Below, in pieces: positions 43,813 to 52,291 of a DNA stretch of 64,000 bases (within the stretch, counting starts at the first letter, position 1; each line of letters begins with the position of its first letter). The DNA lies in NCBI GenBank assembly GCA_946997485.1, contig CAMPVF010000003.1, forward strand, positions 92,588-156,587. The letters run 5' to 3'. The stretch comes from an uncultured Atopobium sp. (GTDB lineage: Bacteria > Actinomycetota > Coriobacteriia > Coriobacteriales > Atopobiaceae). The notes under the pieces are model-generated. The model searched no databases. It worked only from the letters and a program-made list of their open reading frames with translations, and was not told the origin of the DNA. The translations under genes were made by a program, and so were the position numbers.

Positions 43813-44496
43813 CTATATAAGACAATACCCCAGACCGCGATGCGTGACAATTGCATGAGAAACGCCAATCGATTCAAGCGTTTTTCGCACGTGGCTCATA
43901 TTAACCGTAAGCGTATTGTCGTCGACAAACTCATCGGTTTGCCACAGCTCTTCCTGAATTGTTTGACGCGACACAATGCTTCCGGCATGATTCATAAGCA
44001 GTGCCAGTATTTTCATTTCGTTTTTGGTAAGCGTAGCTGATTGCGAACCGTTTGACACGCAGCAGGTGGATAAATTTAACACAAGCGTGTTATGACGAAG
44101 AATTGCTGACATAGAGGATTCACCCTCGTATGCACGCTGCAATAAGCGATACACTCGTGCGCACAACAGACGCGGATTATACGGCTTTGATATGAAATCG
44201 TCGGCGCCATACGTAAGAAGCGTAAGCTCATCAAGCTCGGTATTTCTGCTGGTAACAACCATAATTGGCGCGGGTGTTTTTTCGCGAAGCATGCGGCACA
44301 CAACCTCGCCATCAATGCCTGGCAAACACAAATCAAGCAAAATGAGCTGCGGATGAGCAGCCACAATGTCCTCAACCACACAGGCGGGATTTACAAACGA
44401 CGCAACCTGATGAATATCGTAGCCTTGTGAGGAAAGAAGCTGCGAGAGCTGAAACGCAACTTCACTATCGTCTTCTACTATACAAAGTTTATACAT
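43813..44496 (-). CDS. Bce-type OmpR-family response regulator
   Basis: 227 residues. The receiver domain starts YKLCIVEDDSEVA; the phospho-acceptor Asp is in LILLDLCLPGIDG; FISKPYNPR carries the conserved Lys. The winged-helix C-terminus ends VNMSHVRKTLESIG...TRHGLGYCLI-like. First gene of the RR-HK-ATPase-permease order. The probable binding site precedes bceA. Confidence 0.92.
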   Translation of the reverse strand: MYKLCIVEDDSEVAFQLSQLLSSQGYDIHQVASFVNPACVVEDIVAAHPQLILLDLCLPGIDGEVVCRMLREKTPAPIMVVTSRNTELDELTLLTYGADDFISKPYNPRLLCARVYRLLQRAYEGESSMSAILRHNTLVLNLSTCCVSNGSQSATLTKNEMKILALLMNHAGSIVSRQTIQEELWQTDEFVDDNTLTVNMSHVRKTLESIGVSHAIVTHRGLGYCLI

Positions 44497-44617
44497 GGTA
44501 CCTACCGCTTATCGTGCCTATATGCTGGGGCGATACCGAAATTGGACACGCGCGGTGTGCTGCACATTGCTGGTGTGCTACAAGCACGCCACAAGTACAC
44601 TGCACACGCAATGCACC

Positions 44618-45070
44618 CTAGTCCTCATCGTTATCATGTAGTAATTCTACATGAAGACACGCAGCCTCAACCATATAATCGAGCGTTTTAAGCAATTGCT
44701 CGGTGCGCTTTGCTCCCAAGTCGCTCAAAAGCTTCGTTACCAGAGCGCGCGTTTTTTTATGCATAGCATCGTATACGCTGCGTTTTTCGGGATTAAAACG
44801 AATAAAAATATGCCGCTTATCTTGTGTTGAGTTTTCACGATAAATAAGCCCCTTATCAAACATGGCAATAAGAGTGCGGTTCATTTGTGATTTTTTAATA
44901 CGCGTTTTGGCGCACAGCGTTGTGGCGGTAATGTTTTCATTGGGGTGTTGGATAAGATAACGGCAGATAATAGCCTCGTTATAGGGCATATCGGTAACCA
45001 GGCGATTGTTATTAAGTATGGCGCTTAGCTCAACCCACGCGTTAATAATTCTCTCGTTTGTGTCGTCCAT
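44618..45070 (-). CDS. MarR-family transcriptional regulator
   Basis: 150 residues, AAAGGAG upstream. The winged helix has NENITATTLCAKTRIKKSQMNR, then MFDKGLIYRENSTQDKRHIFIRF (the wing with the conserved D-x-R). Ends in an acidic tail. MarR proteins are dimeric repressors of stress or efflux genes, often of themselves; a candidate operator lies about 100 bases upstream. No obvious target gene is adjacent except the Bce module downstream. Confidence 0.9.
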   Translation of the reverse strand: MDDTNERIINAWVELSAILNNNRLVTDMPYNEAIICRYLIQHPNENITATTLCAKTRIKKSQMNRTLIAMFDKGLIYRENSTQDKRHIFIRFNPEKRSVYDAMHKKTRALVTKLLSDLGAKRTEQLLKTLDYMVEAACLHVELLHDNDED

Positions 45071-45172
45071 GACAACTCCTTTGTACTACTTAAAAGCAAA
45101 ACGACATAGCACATACCAGTTGTTACGATTGCAGTAACGCACGCGGCACGGGTCTTGCTCGATGCGATTACC

Positions 45173-45190
45173 ATACAACAAATATTGTAT
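45173..45190. promoter_or_regulatory. Candidate MarR operator
   Basis: Perfect inverted repeat ATACAA-N6-TTGTAT, AT-rich and about 100 bases upstream of the marR start. Confidence 0.4.
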
Positions 45191-45233
45191 ATTATTAACC
45201 TGAGTTACGTGAACGGTTGATTTTTTTAACTAA

Positions 45234-45325
45234 GCGTATACGGCATGCAACGCAGGCGGCGCACATGTGCACACGTACATGCCAAACGCGCATAGCCCTG
45301 GGCGGCATGCGCATACCGTATACGC
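45234..45325. repeat. Long-range inverted repeat GCGTATACGG...CCGTATACGC
   Basis: 10-bp arms at 45234-45243 and 45316-45325 are perfect. Inner GGCATGC and GGCATGC/GCATGC words could extend pairing. No T-run. Confidence 0.5.
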
Positions 45326-45340
45326 CAAGCATCAATACAT

Positions 45341-45386
45341 AAAAAAATACCGCCAGGCTGAAGGTACGTAGACCAGCCCAGCGGTA
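45341..45386 (-). terminator. Terminator of metK
   Basis: Minus strand: TACCGC and GGGCTG pair with CAGCC and GGCGGTA across a 13-base loop, followed by T7. Confidence 0.8.
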
Positions 45387-45413
45387 GCTTTATAGTAGCT
45401 TTATAGTAGCTTT
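45385..45413. repeat. Short tandem repeat TAGCTTTATAG x2.6
   Basis: Two full 11-bp units and a partial third lie directly next to the metK terminator stem. Confidence 0.75.
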
Positions 45414-45465
45414 GTACCTGCTCTGCAAGCACACGTGCCATGCGCACCTACCAGTAAACCCGCAG

Positions 45466-46752
45466 CTAGACGGCTTGCTGCAAGGCGTCAACACGATTGA
45501 GCGCCTCCCAGGTAAAATCGGGATCGGTGCGACCAAAATGCCCGTAGCATGCTGTTTTCTCAAAAATTGGACGACGCAAATCGAGATCGCGAATAATTGC
45601 ACTTGGACGAAGGTCGAACACCTGCGATACCGCCTTGTTTAAGCGCTGCTCATCGGTGTGAGCCGTACCAAAGGTATCAACCATAATTGAAAGCGGCTTT
45701 GCAACACCAATAGCATACGCAAGCTGAACTTCGCATCTGTCGGCAAGCTGTGCAGCCACGATGTTTTTTGCCACCCAGCGCGCCGCATACGCACCGGAAC
45801 GATCGACCTTGGTGCAGTCTTTGCCCGAAAACGCGCCACCGCCATGACGACCCATGCCACCATACGTATCAACAATAATTTTGCGCCCGGTAAGACCGGT
45901 GTCGCCCATAGGCCCGCCCACAACAAAACGACCAGTTGGATTAACGTAAATATCGGCATGTTTCCAGCTAATCTGCGCGCGCTCCATAATTGGCGTAATA
46001 ACGTGTTTGATAAGATCGCGCTTAATAGTGTCCATGTTGGTAATTGCCGGGTCGTGCTGCGTTGAAACAACAATTGCCGTTACTTCTTGCGGAACATCGT
46101 TAACATAACGAATAGTTACCTGCGTTTTCCCATCGGGTCGAAGGTAAGGCACGGTGTGGTCTTTACGCACCTGTGCAAGCTGCTGGGCAAGCTGCTGTGC
46201 AAGATAGGCGCCCATGGGCATGTACACAGACGTTTCGCGCGTAGCATAACCAAACATCATGCCCTGATCGCCTGCTCCAAGCTCCTGGAGTGCTGACGTG
46301 TTTGCAGGTGCAACATCAGCTGCGAGCGCACCTGCAGTGCCGCCGGCCCGGCCTACTTCATAGGCACAGTCGACACCCTGCGCAATGTCGGGGCTTTGCT
46401 CGTGAATAAGATTGATAACGCCGCAGGTATCGCAATCAAATCCATACTTAGCGCGGTCGTAGCCAATGCGACGCACCGTTTCGCGCGCAATGTGTGCCAC
46501 GTCGAGATAGGCTTCGGTGCGAATTTCGCCCGCAATAACAATCGTGCCCGTGGTTACAAACGTTTCACACGCACAACGCACATTGTCGACGCGCGCACGC
46601 TCGCCTGAAGGCGAGGTATAACCAGCTTTTTCGAGCGCGGCTTCCTTGGATAACAACGCGTCGAGAATAGCATCTGAAATTTGGTCACACATTTTGTCGG
46701 GGTGACCTTCCGTTACCGATTCTGAAGTAAAGAGGTAGTTTCTCTGTGACAT
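45466..46752 (-). CDS. metK: S-adenosylmethionine synthetase
   Basis: 428 residues, the family norm with a small insertion. The N-terminal FTSESVTEGHPDKMCDQISDAI holds the ATP/Mg residues. The hexapeptide GAGDQGMMFGYA and the P-loop-like GGGAFSGKDCTKVDRS are present. The enzyme makes SAM from Met and ATP. No SAM-riboswitch-like structure is visible in the 96-base gap to gltX, which is transcribed divergently. Confidence 0.97.
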   Translation of the reverse strand: MSQRNYLFTSESVTEGHPDKMCDQISDAILDALLSKEAALEKAGYTSPSGERARVDNVRCACETFVTTGTIVIAGEIRTEAYLDVAHIARETVRRIGYDRAKYGFDCDTCGVINLIHEQSPDIAQGVDCAYEVGRAGGTAGALAADVAPANTSALQELGAGDQGMMFGYATRETSVYMPMGAYLAQQLAQQLAQVRKDHTVPYLRPDGKTQVTIRYVNDVPQEVTAIVVSTQHDPAITNMDTIKRDLIKHVITPIMERAQISWKHADIYVNPTGRFVVGGPMGDTGLTGRKIIVDTYGGMGRHGGGAFSGKDCTKVDRSGAYAARWVAKNIVAAQLADRCEVQLAYAIGVAKPLSIMVDTFGTAHTDEQRLNKAVSQVFDLRPSAIIRDLDLRRPIFEKTACYGHFGRTDPDFTWEALNRVDALQQAV

Positions 46753-46848
46753 AATTCACCATCTTTCATACGTGCAGTGCTTATAATCTTACACGTTTAT
46801 ACAAGCCGTCTTGCGTGCATTTTTGATGTCGTGAAGATGTAGCAAAAA

Positions 46849-48681
46849 ATGACAGATAAGGCTGCGCGTCGGCGCATAAACCCATATACTAAAGGTGTTA
46901 CCACGAAAAAACCTCCACAGAAAGTATGGTGTCGCGTGAAAACGGTTCAACAAGCAGATATGCTGCAAACCAATGATACAAACCAAAGCAATTTAGCAAA
47001 CGCGAGCGAAGCACACGCGCATGCAAGCGCGCAGCCTGGTGCCACGTCTGGTGCCACGTCTGGTGCCCAGCCTCATGAAACGCGGCCAATCCGCGTGCGT
47101 TTTGCTCCCTCGCCCACCGGCAAACTCCACATTGGCGGTGCCCGTACAGCTATTTATAACTGGGCATTTGCCCGTGCAAACCACGGAACGTTTATTTTGC
47201 GCATCGACGATACCGATCCTTTGCGCTCAACCGAAGAAAACACGCAAATTATTTTGCGCGCGATGAGCTGGCTTGGTCTTGATTGGGACGAAGGCCCCAT
47301 GAAAGGCGGCGCGTTTGGCCCCTACGCACAAACGGAGCGCCATGATTTATACGTTGCAGCGGCGCAAAAACTGCTCAACGAAAACAAAGCCTACTATTGT
47401 TTTTGCACGCCCGAGATGCTGGAGGCCGACAAACAAAAGCAAATTGCCGCTAAAGCACGTTTTCAGGGCTATACACGGCGCTGCCGCGGACTTTCGCGCG
47501 AAGAAGCAGAAAAGCGCATAGCTCAAGGTGAGCCATATACCATCCGCATAAAGGTGCCTCTTAACCGCGGCGATGTGCACGTTCACGACCTTATCCACGG
47601 CGACGTGGTGTTTAGTGCCCGTGAGCTCGACGATTTTATTCTTATTCGCAGCGACGGTACGCCAACGTATAACTTTGCAACAGTTGTAGACGATGCAGCT
47701 ATGCAAATAACCCACATCATCCGCGGTGACGACCACCTTTCGAACACGCCGCGCCAGGTTATTGTATACGAAGCCTTGGGCGCTCAAGTGCCTATGTTTG
47801 CACACCTTTCAATGATTTTAGGTACCGATGGCAAAAAACTCTCCAAGCGTCACGGCGCCACCTCGGTTGAGGAATACCGCGATGCAGGATATGATGCCGA
47901 AGCGCTCGTGAATTACCTTGCGCTGTTGGGCTGGGCGCTTGATGGTACAACAACCATTGTTCCTCGCCGCGTGCTGCAAGAAAAGTTTTCGCTCGAACAC
48001 GTTTCGAAAAACCCCTCAACCTTCGACCCGCAAAAGCTCGATTGGATAAATGCGCAGTATTTGCAGACAAAAAGCGATGAAGATTTTGCCTGCGGTGTGC
48101 TTATTTCCCAGCTTGCTGCAGCAGGGCTGCTCACGTACGCTCACGATGGCGCAGGTGCTGCTAGCAGCGCTGGTACGGCAAATGCAGCAGGTACGACAGG
48201 TGAAGCGGCGCCGCGTGCCGACACGTGCCGCAGTGTGTATAACGAAAAGCCTGCATGGTGGAACTTGCTAGCTGCTATCATTAAGCCTCGCTGTACCCGT
48301 GCAAATCAGGTAGTCGAAAAATGCACCTTCCTTTTTGAAGGCACTACCGTAACCTACGACGAAAAATCGGCTGCAAAACACTTGCACCAGCCGTTTGCAC
48401 CGCAGGTACTATGCGCAGCTCAGGATGTGCTTGCAGCGCTTTCTTCCTGGAACCACGAAGACATTGATGCTGCGCTTATGCCACTTGCCGAAAAAACAGC
48501 CGAAACGCTCTCAATTAACAAACGTAAATTCTTTGGTGTAATTCGCGTAAGCCAATGCGGCAATCAGGTGTCGCCCCCACTTGGCGAATCAATGGAACTT
48601 TTGGGTAAAGATGTGTGCTTAGCGCGCATTTCCCAAGCACTGGCCTGGTGCGATGCGCATCCGTGTAATGAGGATGAGTAA
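46849..48681 (+). CDS. gltX: Glutamyl-tRNA synthetase
   Basis: 610 residues as the full open frame, well above the usual 470-500. Class I motifs: FAPSPTGKLHIGGARTA (HIGH) and DGKKLSKRHG (KMSKS). About 80 N-terminal residues, with a GATSGATSGAQ repeat, precede the conserved core, and a second Ala/Gly/Thr-rich insertion lies around residues 435-465. The true start is uncertain: ATG 46849 and ATG 46960 both lack a strong ribosome site. It charges tRNA-Glu (or also tRNA-Gln if a GatCAB route exists). A tRNA-Glu gene lies 2 kb downstream. Confidence 0.95.
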   Translation: MTDKAARRRINPYTKGVTTKKPPQKVWCRVKTVQQADMLQTNDTNQSNLANASEAHAHASAQPGATSGATSGAQPHETRPIRVRFAPSPTGKLHIGGARTAIYNWAFARANHGTFILRIDDTDPLRSTEENTQIILRAMSWLGLDWDEGPMKGGAFGPYAQTERHDLYVAAAQKLLNENKAYYCFCTPEMLEADKQKQIAAKARFQGYTRRCRGLSREEAEKRIAQGEPYTIRIKVPLNRGDVHVHDLIHGDVVFSARELDDFILIRSDGTPTYNFATVVDDAAMQITHIIRGDDHLSNTPRQVIVYEALGAQVPMFAHLSMILGTDGKKLSKRHGATSVEEYRDAGYDAEALVNYLALLGWALDGTTTIVPRRVLQEKFSLEHVSKNPSTFDPQKLDWINAQYLQTKSDEDFACGVLISQLAAAGLLTYAHDGAGAASSAGTANAAGTTGEAAPRADTCRSVYNEKPAWWNLLAAIIKPRCTRANQVVEKCTFLFEGTTVTYDEKSAAKHLHQPFAPQVLCAAQDVLAALSSWNHEDIDAALMPLAEKTAETLSINKRKFFGVIRVSQCGNQVSPPLGESMELLGKDVCLARISQALAWCDAHPCNEDE

Positions 48682-48784
48682 CACCCGCTCCATTGGGCAT
48701 ACTCATAATACATACTCAGTAATGCATATGCACACTCACCACGCACGCGCGCGCACCGGCGCACACTAAAGGAGTTGGTTGTTC

Positions 48785-50374
48785 ATGATGACAACATCGG
48801 CATTTGAAGTCCTCGGACCCATTATGGTTGGTCCTTCCTCTTCGCATACCGCAGGCGCACTGCGCATTGCCCAGGTAGCACGCATACTTGGTCCCAAACC
48901 GCTGGAGCGCGTTGAGTTTGTGCTGTACAACTCGTTTGCGCACACCTACAAAGGTCACGGCAGCGATAAGGCGCTTGTTGCCGGTATTTTAGGTCTTGCT
49001 CCCGACGATACCCGTGTGCGCGACTCGTTTGAGCTGGCAAAACAGGCAAATTTGCGCTTTGAATTTATTCCGTCCGAAAATGGCGCCGGAAAGCACCCCA
49101 ACACGGTGTGCATCGTAATGCACGGCGTAGACGGCACCCGCATGGAAGTTACCGGCGAGAGCCTCGGCGGCGGGCGCATGCGCATTAGCTCTATCGACAA
49201 CATTGCCATTGAACTTTCGGGCGACTTGCCTACAATTTTTGTGGCTCACACCGATACACCCGGCGTGCTGGCGTCGCTTACCAGCGAGCTCAGCAAAGCG
49301 CACATCAATATTGCAACCTTGCGCACGTTTCGCTCAAAAAAAGGTGGCCAAGCGTATAGTGTTATCGAAATTGATAACGACATACCAGAAGAGCTGGTAG
49401 GCGCGCTACGGCACATTCACCACGTTGGCCTTGTTAACATGGTAAACATTCCTGGCACCGTGGTTTTAACGCCTGACGCTACGCTTACACACAATTTTGA
49501 AACCGGAAAAGAGCTGCTTGACCTTTGTCAGCGCTATAACCTGAGCATTGGCGAAGTTATGCGTCTTCGTGAGTATGAGCTTTCGAACTCAGGCGATCAT
49601 GATGCCCGTATGCAGCACGTTCTCGACGTTATGCGACAAGAAGTGCACGACCCTATTGAACACCCCCGCAAGTCGCTTGGCGGGCTTTTGGGCGGACAGG
49701 CGCGCATGGTTGCGCAGGCGCAGGATACCTACGCGGACGCGCTTATGGGCACCACGCTTACGCGCTGCGTTGCGTTTTCGATGGCGGTGCTCGAACGCTC
49801 GGCAACCATGGGCGTTATCGTTGCGGCACCAACTGCAGGATCTGCAGGTATTGTGCCTGGAGCATTGCTGGGCGTGGCGCAAACGCTGCATAAAAGCGAC
49901 GACGAAATTGCACGCGCGTTGTGGAACGCCTGCGCGCTTGGCGCTATTTTAGCGCACAATGCATCGGTAGCGGGTGCTGAAGGCGGCTGCCAGGCAGAAG
50001 TAGGCTCGGCCTCGGCCATGGCGGCTTCGGCCGTGTGTGAGCTGCTTGGCGCACCAGCACAGGTGTGCCTAAGTGCTGCCTCAACCGCTATTGCAAACCT
50101 GCTTGGTCTTGTGTGCGATCCGGTACGCGGTTTGGTTGAATACCCCTGCCAAGATAGAAATGCAATTGGTGTTGCTAATGCCATTAGTGCAGCACAGCTC
50201 GCGCTTTCGGGCGTGTACGACCCCTTGCCGTTTGACGAGGTAACACAAGCCATGAAAGAGGTTGGCTCAGCCCTTCCGGCATCGTTGCGCGAAACAGCAT
50301 TAGGCGGGCTTGCGGCCACACCTTCGGCTGCAACAGCGCAGGCGGTGTGTGGTAGCTGCAATTTATGTGACTAG
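48785..50374 (+). CDS. sdaA: L-serine ammonia-lyase (iron-sulfur type, single chain)
   Basis: 529 residues from the ATG at 48785 (AAAGGAG ten bases upstream; a TTG at 48779 is also possible). Residues 1-145 are the beta-type domain (GPIMVGPSSSHTAGALRIA). Residues about 150-225 are an ACT domain (VAHTDTPGVLASLTSELS). The rest is the alpha-type catalytic domain with the [4Fe-4S] ligands Cys402, Cys444 and Cys455; the spacings of 42 and 11 equal those in E. coli SdaA. It converts L-serine to pyruvate and ammonia. A Cys-rich tail (CGSCNLCD) ends the protein. RidA, encoded elsewhere in the window, could clear its 2-aminoacrylate-type intermediates. Confidence 0.95.
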   Translation: MMTTSAFEVLGPIMVGPSSSHTAGALRIAQVARILGPKPLERVEFVLYNSFAHTYKGHGSDKALVAGILGLAPDDTRVRDSFELAKQANLRFEFIPSENGAGKHPNTVCIVMHGVDGTRMEVTGESLGGGRMRISSIDNIAIELSGDLPTIFVAHTDTPGVLASLTSELSKAHINIATLRTFRSKKGGQAYSVIEIDNDIPEELVGALRHIHHVGLVNMVNIPGTVVLTPDATLTHNFETGKELLDLCQRYNLSIGEVMRLREYELSNSGDHDARMQHVLDVMRQEVHDPIEHPRKSLGGLLGGQARMVAQAQDTYADALMGTTLTRCVAFSMAVLERSATMGVIVAAPTAGSAGIVPGALLGVAQTLHKSDDEIARALWNACALGAILAHNASVAGAEGGCQAEVGSASAMAASAVCELLGAPAQVCLSAASTAIANLLGLVCDPVRGLVEYPCQDRNAIGVANAISAAQLALSGVYDPLPFDEVTQAMKEVGSALPASLRETALGGLAATPSAATAQAVCGSCNLCD

Positions 50375-50470
50375 GCTGCTTGGAGGTGCTGTCTTACGCG
50401 TACAATCACCTTTTCCTGCTCGCACAAATAGCGATATTTTGTGAAGGGAGATAATTTCACAGAATTACAC

Positions 50471-50499
50471 TTGCAAGATTTACCAGAATCCCGTATAGT
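50471..50499 (+). promoter_or_regulatory. Promoter of the tRNA operon
   Basis: TTGCAA (50471-50476), a 17-base spacer and TATAGT (50494-50499), 30 bases before tRNA-Gln. Both boxes match five of six consensus positions or nearly so. Confidence 0.7.
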
Positions 50500-50528
50500 T
50501 ACTCCTTGCGCGTAAACAAGACGCAATT

Positions 50529-50602
50529 TGGGACGTCGTCTAAAGGTAGGACAAAGGTTTCTGGTACCTTCAGTGGGAGTTCGATTCTCTCCGTCCCAGC
50601 CA
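50529..50602 (+). tRNA. tRNA-Gln (anticodon CTG)
   Basis: Full cloverleaf: acceptor TGGGACG/CGTCCCA with the U1-A72 pair characteristic of tRNA-Gln; D-arm GTC/GAC; anticodon arm AAGGT/ACCTT with loop TTCTGGT (anticodon CTG); T-arm GGGAG/CTCTC with loop TTCGATT; encoded GCCA end. Confidence 0.93.
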
Positions 50603-50622
50603 TTTGTCTAACTCATGTCTAT

Positions 50623-50699
50623 GGCCCGTTCGTCTAGCGGTTTAGGACGCCGCCCTCTCAAGGCGGAGATCACCAGTTCGAATCTGGTACGGGCTACCA
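50623..50699 (+). tRNA. tRNA-Glu (anticodon CTC)
   Basis: Acceptor GGCCCGT/ACGGGCT, anticodon arm CCGCC/GGCGG with loop CTCTCAA (anticodon CTC), T-arm CCAG(T)/(A)CTGG with TTCGAAT loop and encoded ACCA end. It lies 20 bases after tRNA-Gln in the same transcript. Confidence 0.93.
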
Positions 50700-50710
50700 T
50701 TGCCTATTAA

Positions 50711-50734
50711 GCCACGCTTTTGCGTGGTTTTTTT
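50711..50734 (+). terminator. Terminator of the tRNA operon
   Basis: Stem CCACGC/GCGTGG with a TTTT loop followed by T7. Confidence 0.9.
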
Positions 50735-50854
50735 ATTAGCTCCAAACACCATGTTTCAATTCTTTACCAGCTGCGTTCTCCCCCACACGCAAACATGGCT
50801 GTATACACACGTATAGGTAAGCACGCGTAGCGCACACACCTGTCCCCGAGCGAT

Positions 50855-50881
50855 AAAAAAACCTCAATCATACGACTGAGG
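50855..50881 (-). terminator. Terminator of the secG transcript
   Basis: Minus strand: CCTCA/TGAGG stem with a 10-base loop followed by T7. Confidence 0.7.
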
Positions 50882-50961
50882 CTAAAGAATTAGTGATGTA
50901 TTGGCTGTAACACGCACCGCGCGCAAAGGCGCACACACGACCGTACAAAGGCGCACCAGGG

Positions 50962-50991
50962 CGTATAACGCTGCATAAGCAGCGTTATACG
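50962..50991. repeat. Perfect 12-bp inverted repeat after secG
   Basis: Arms CGTATAACGCTG and CAGCGTTATACG around a 6-base loop, 12 bases after the secG stop. No T-run follows, so it is not a standard terminator. Confidence 0.75.
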
Positions 50992-51003
50992 TGAGACCTG
51001 CGG

Positions 51004-51252
51004 CTAAATTAGGCCTTGCGGGAATGTAAGCGCCATAATGCAAATAGTGATACCAAAAATTACGGCACAGATAACAGTAAGGCGATCGAGGTTTTTCTCC
51101 CAAATACCCGAACCTGCTGCAGAATTGTACATAGACGATGCGATCATATCGGACACACCGGTACCTTTACCTGAATGCATAAGAATAAGCAATACGGTTA
51201 GTACTGCAGAAACGGCAAGAACGCCTAAAAGAATGCTATTAACGATACTCAC
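51004..51252 (-). CDS. secG: Protein translocase subunit SecG
   Basis: 82 residues starting with GTG at 51252, where AAGGAG lies six bases upstream; the longer frame to 51417 has no such signal. Two transmembrane helices flank the conserved LILMHSGKGTGVSDMI motif and the GIWEKNLDRLTVICAVIFG segment. SecG supports SecYEG export. Position after tpiA is the common gap-pgk-tpiA-secG order, here with a 274-base gap. Confidence 0.92.
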   Translation of the reverse strand: MSIVNSILLGVLAVSAVLTVLLILMHSGKGTGVSDMIASSMYNSAAGSGIWEKNLDRLTVICAVIFGITICIMALTFPQGLI

Positions 51253-51526
51253 GCACAACTCCTTGTCTACATGGCTTATTGCGTGTATGAATACTGCTAA
51301 GACGTGCGCGTGCGAACACGTTTGATGCACAAAGCAGTATAAGAAAACAAACGGTATTAGAATACCACATGTACTGCAGCGCTGCACAAAAAAGGCAAGC
51401 AACACACCGCTGCACATACAAGCTCTATGAACCCGATGCGCAGCGTGTGTGCTTTTGTGTGTAACTACAGAAACCGCGGACGCGCTCCATTAAAACGCAA
51501 AGCGCGCCTGGTCGTAGCTGCTTGAC

Positions 51527-52291
51527 TTACATAGCCGCCTTTACCATTGCAGCAAACGAATCGGCCTTAAGCGAAGCGCCACCAACAAGTGCGCCATCAA
51601 CGTCTTCTTCAGCCAAGAAACCAGCAATGTTCTCAGGCTTTGCGCTACCACCATACAGTACGCGAATGCCGTTAGCAAGCTCAGCACCAAAAATGTCGCG
51701 AAGCGTTGCACGAATAGCGCTGCAAACCTCTTGAGCGTCTTCGGCAGTTGCAGTTTTACCAGTACCAATAGCCCAAATTGGCTCGTAGGCAACAACATAT
51801 TGCGAAGGCGATGTAAGGGTAAGACCCTTGGTGTCGGCCTTAATTTGCTCAACAACAAACTCAACGTGTTTGCCGGCTTCACGCACTTCGAGCGATTCGC
51901 CGCAGCACGAAATTGGCACAATATTGTGAGCAAGAAGAGCTTTTGCCTTTTTGTTGATGTCTTCGTCGGTTTCACCAAAGTAGCCACGACGCTCTGAGTG
52001 ACCAATGATGCAGTAGGTTGCGCCAAGAGAAACGAGCATGTTAGGAGCAGTTTCGCCGGTAAACGCACCGCTCTCTTCCCAGTACACATTTTGTGCACCA
52101 AGAGCAATGGAGCTGTCCGACTGCTCAAGCGTAGCAGCAACGGCCTTTAAGTCGATGGTTGGAGGGCAAACAACAACGTCTACGTTGCCTGTAGAACCTG
52201 GAAGCTCACGAACAAGCCCCTGCGCAAGCTCAGCTGCTTCGCCATAGGTTTTGTTCATTTTCCAGTTGCCAGCAATCATGGTATTACGCAT
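51527..52291 (-). CDS. tpiA: Triosephosphate isomerase
   Basis: 254 residues. Catalytic residues Lys11 (NWKMNK), His98 (IIGHSERR) and Glu170 (AYEPIWAIGTGKTA) are present, as is the phosphate loop VLYGGSAKPEN. The start ATG lies within the last codons of pgk (8-base overlap), so the two genes are translationally coupled. Interconverts DHAP and GAP. Confidence 0.97.
   Translation of the reverse strand: MRNTMIAGNWKMNKTYGEAAELAQGLVRELPGSTGNVDVVVCPPTIDLKAVAATLEQSDSSIALGAQNVYWEESGAFTGETAPNMLVSLGATYCIIGHSERRGYFGETDEDINKKAKALLAHNIVPISCCGESLEVREAGKHVEFVVEQIKADTKGLTLTSPSQYVVAYEPIWAIGTGKTATAEDAQEVCSAIRATLRDIFGAELANGIRVLYGGSAKPENIAGFLAEEDVDGALVGGASLKADSFAAMVKAAM

Larger units (their letters stand above)
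45071..45465. other. Intergenic region between marR and metK
   Basis: 395 bases with no gene. It contains a candidate MarR operator, a long-range inverted repeat, the metK terminator and short tandem repeats, each listed below. Confidence 0.6.
50700..51003. other. Intergenic region between tRNA-Glu and secG
   Basis: 304 bases, no gene. It holds the tRNA terminator, the secG terminator and a 12-bp inverted repeat just after secG. Confidence 0.6.

Noticed and set aside
46753..46848. SAM riboswitch before metK
   Set aside because: The gap is 96 bases shared by two divergent genes and has no SAM-I-like pairing pattern.
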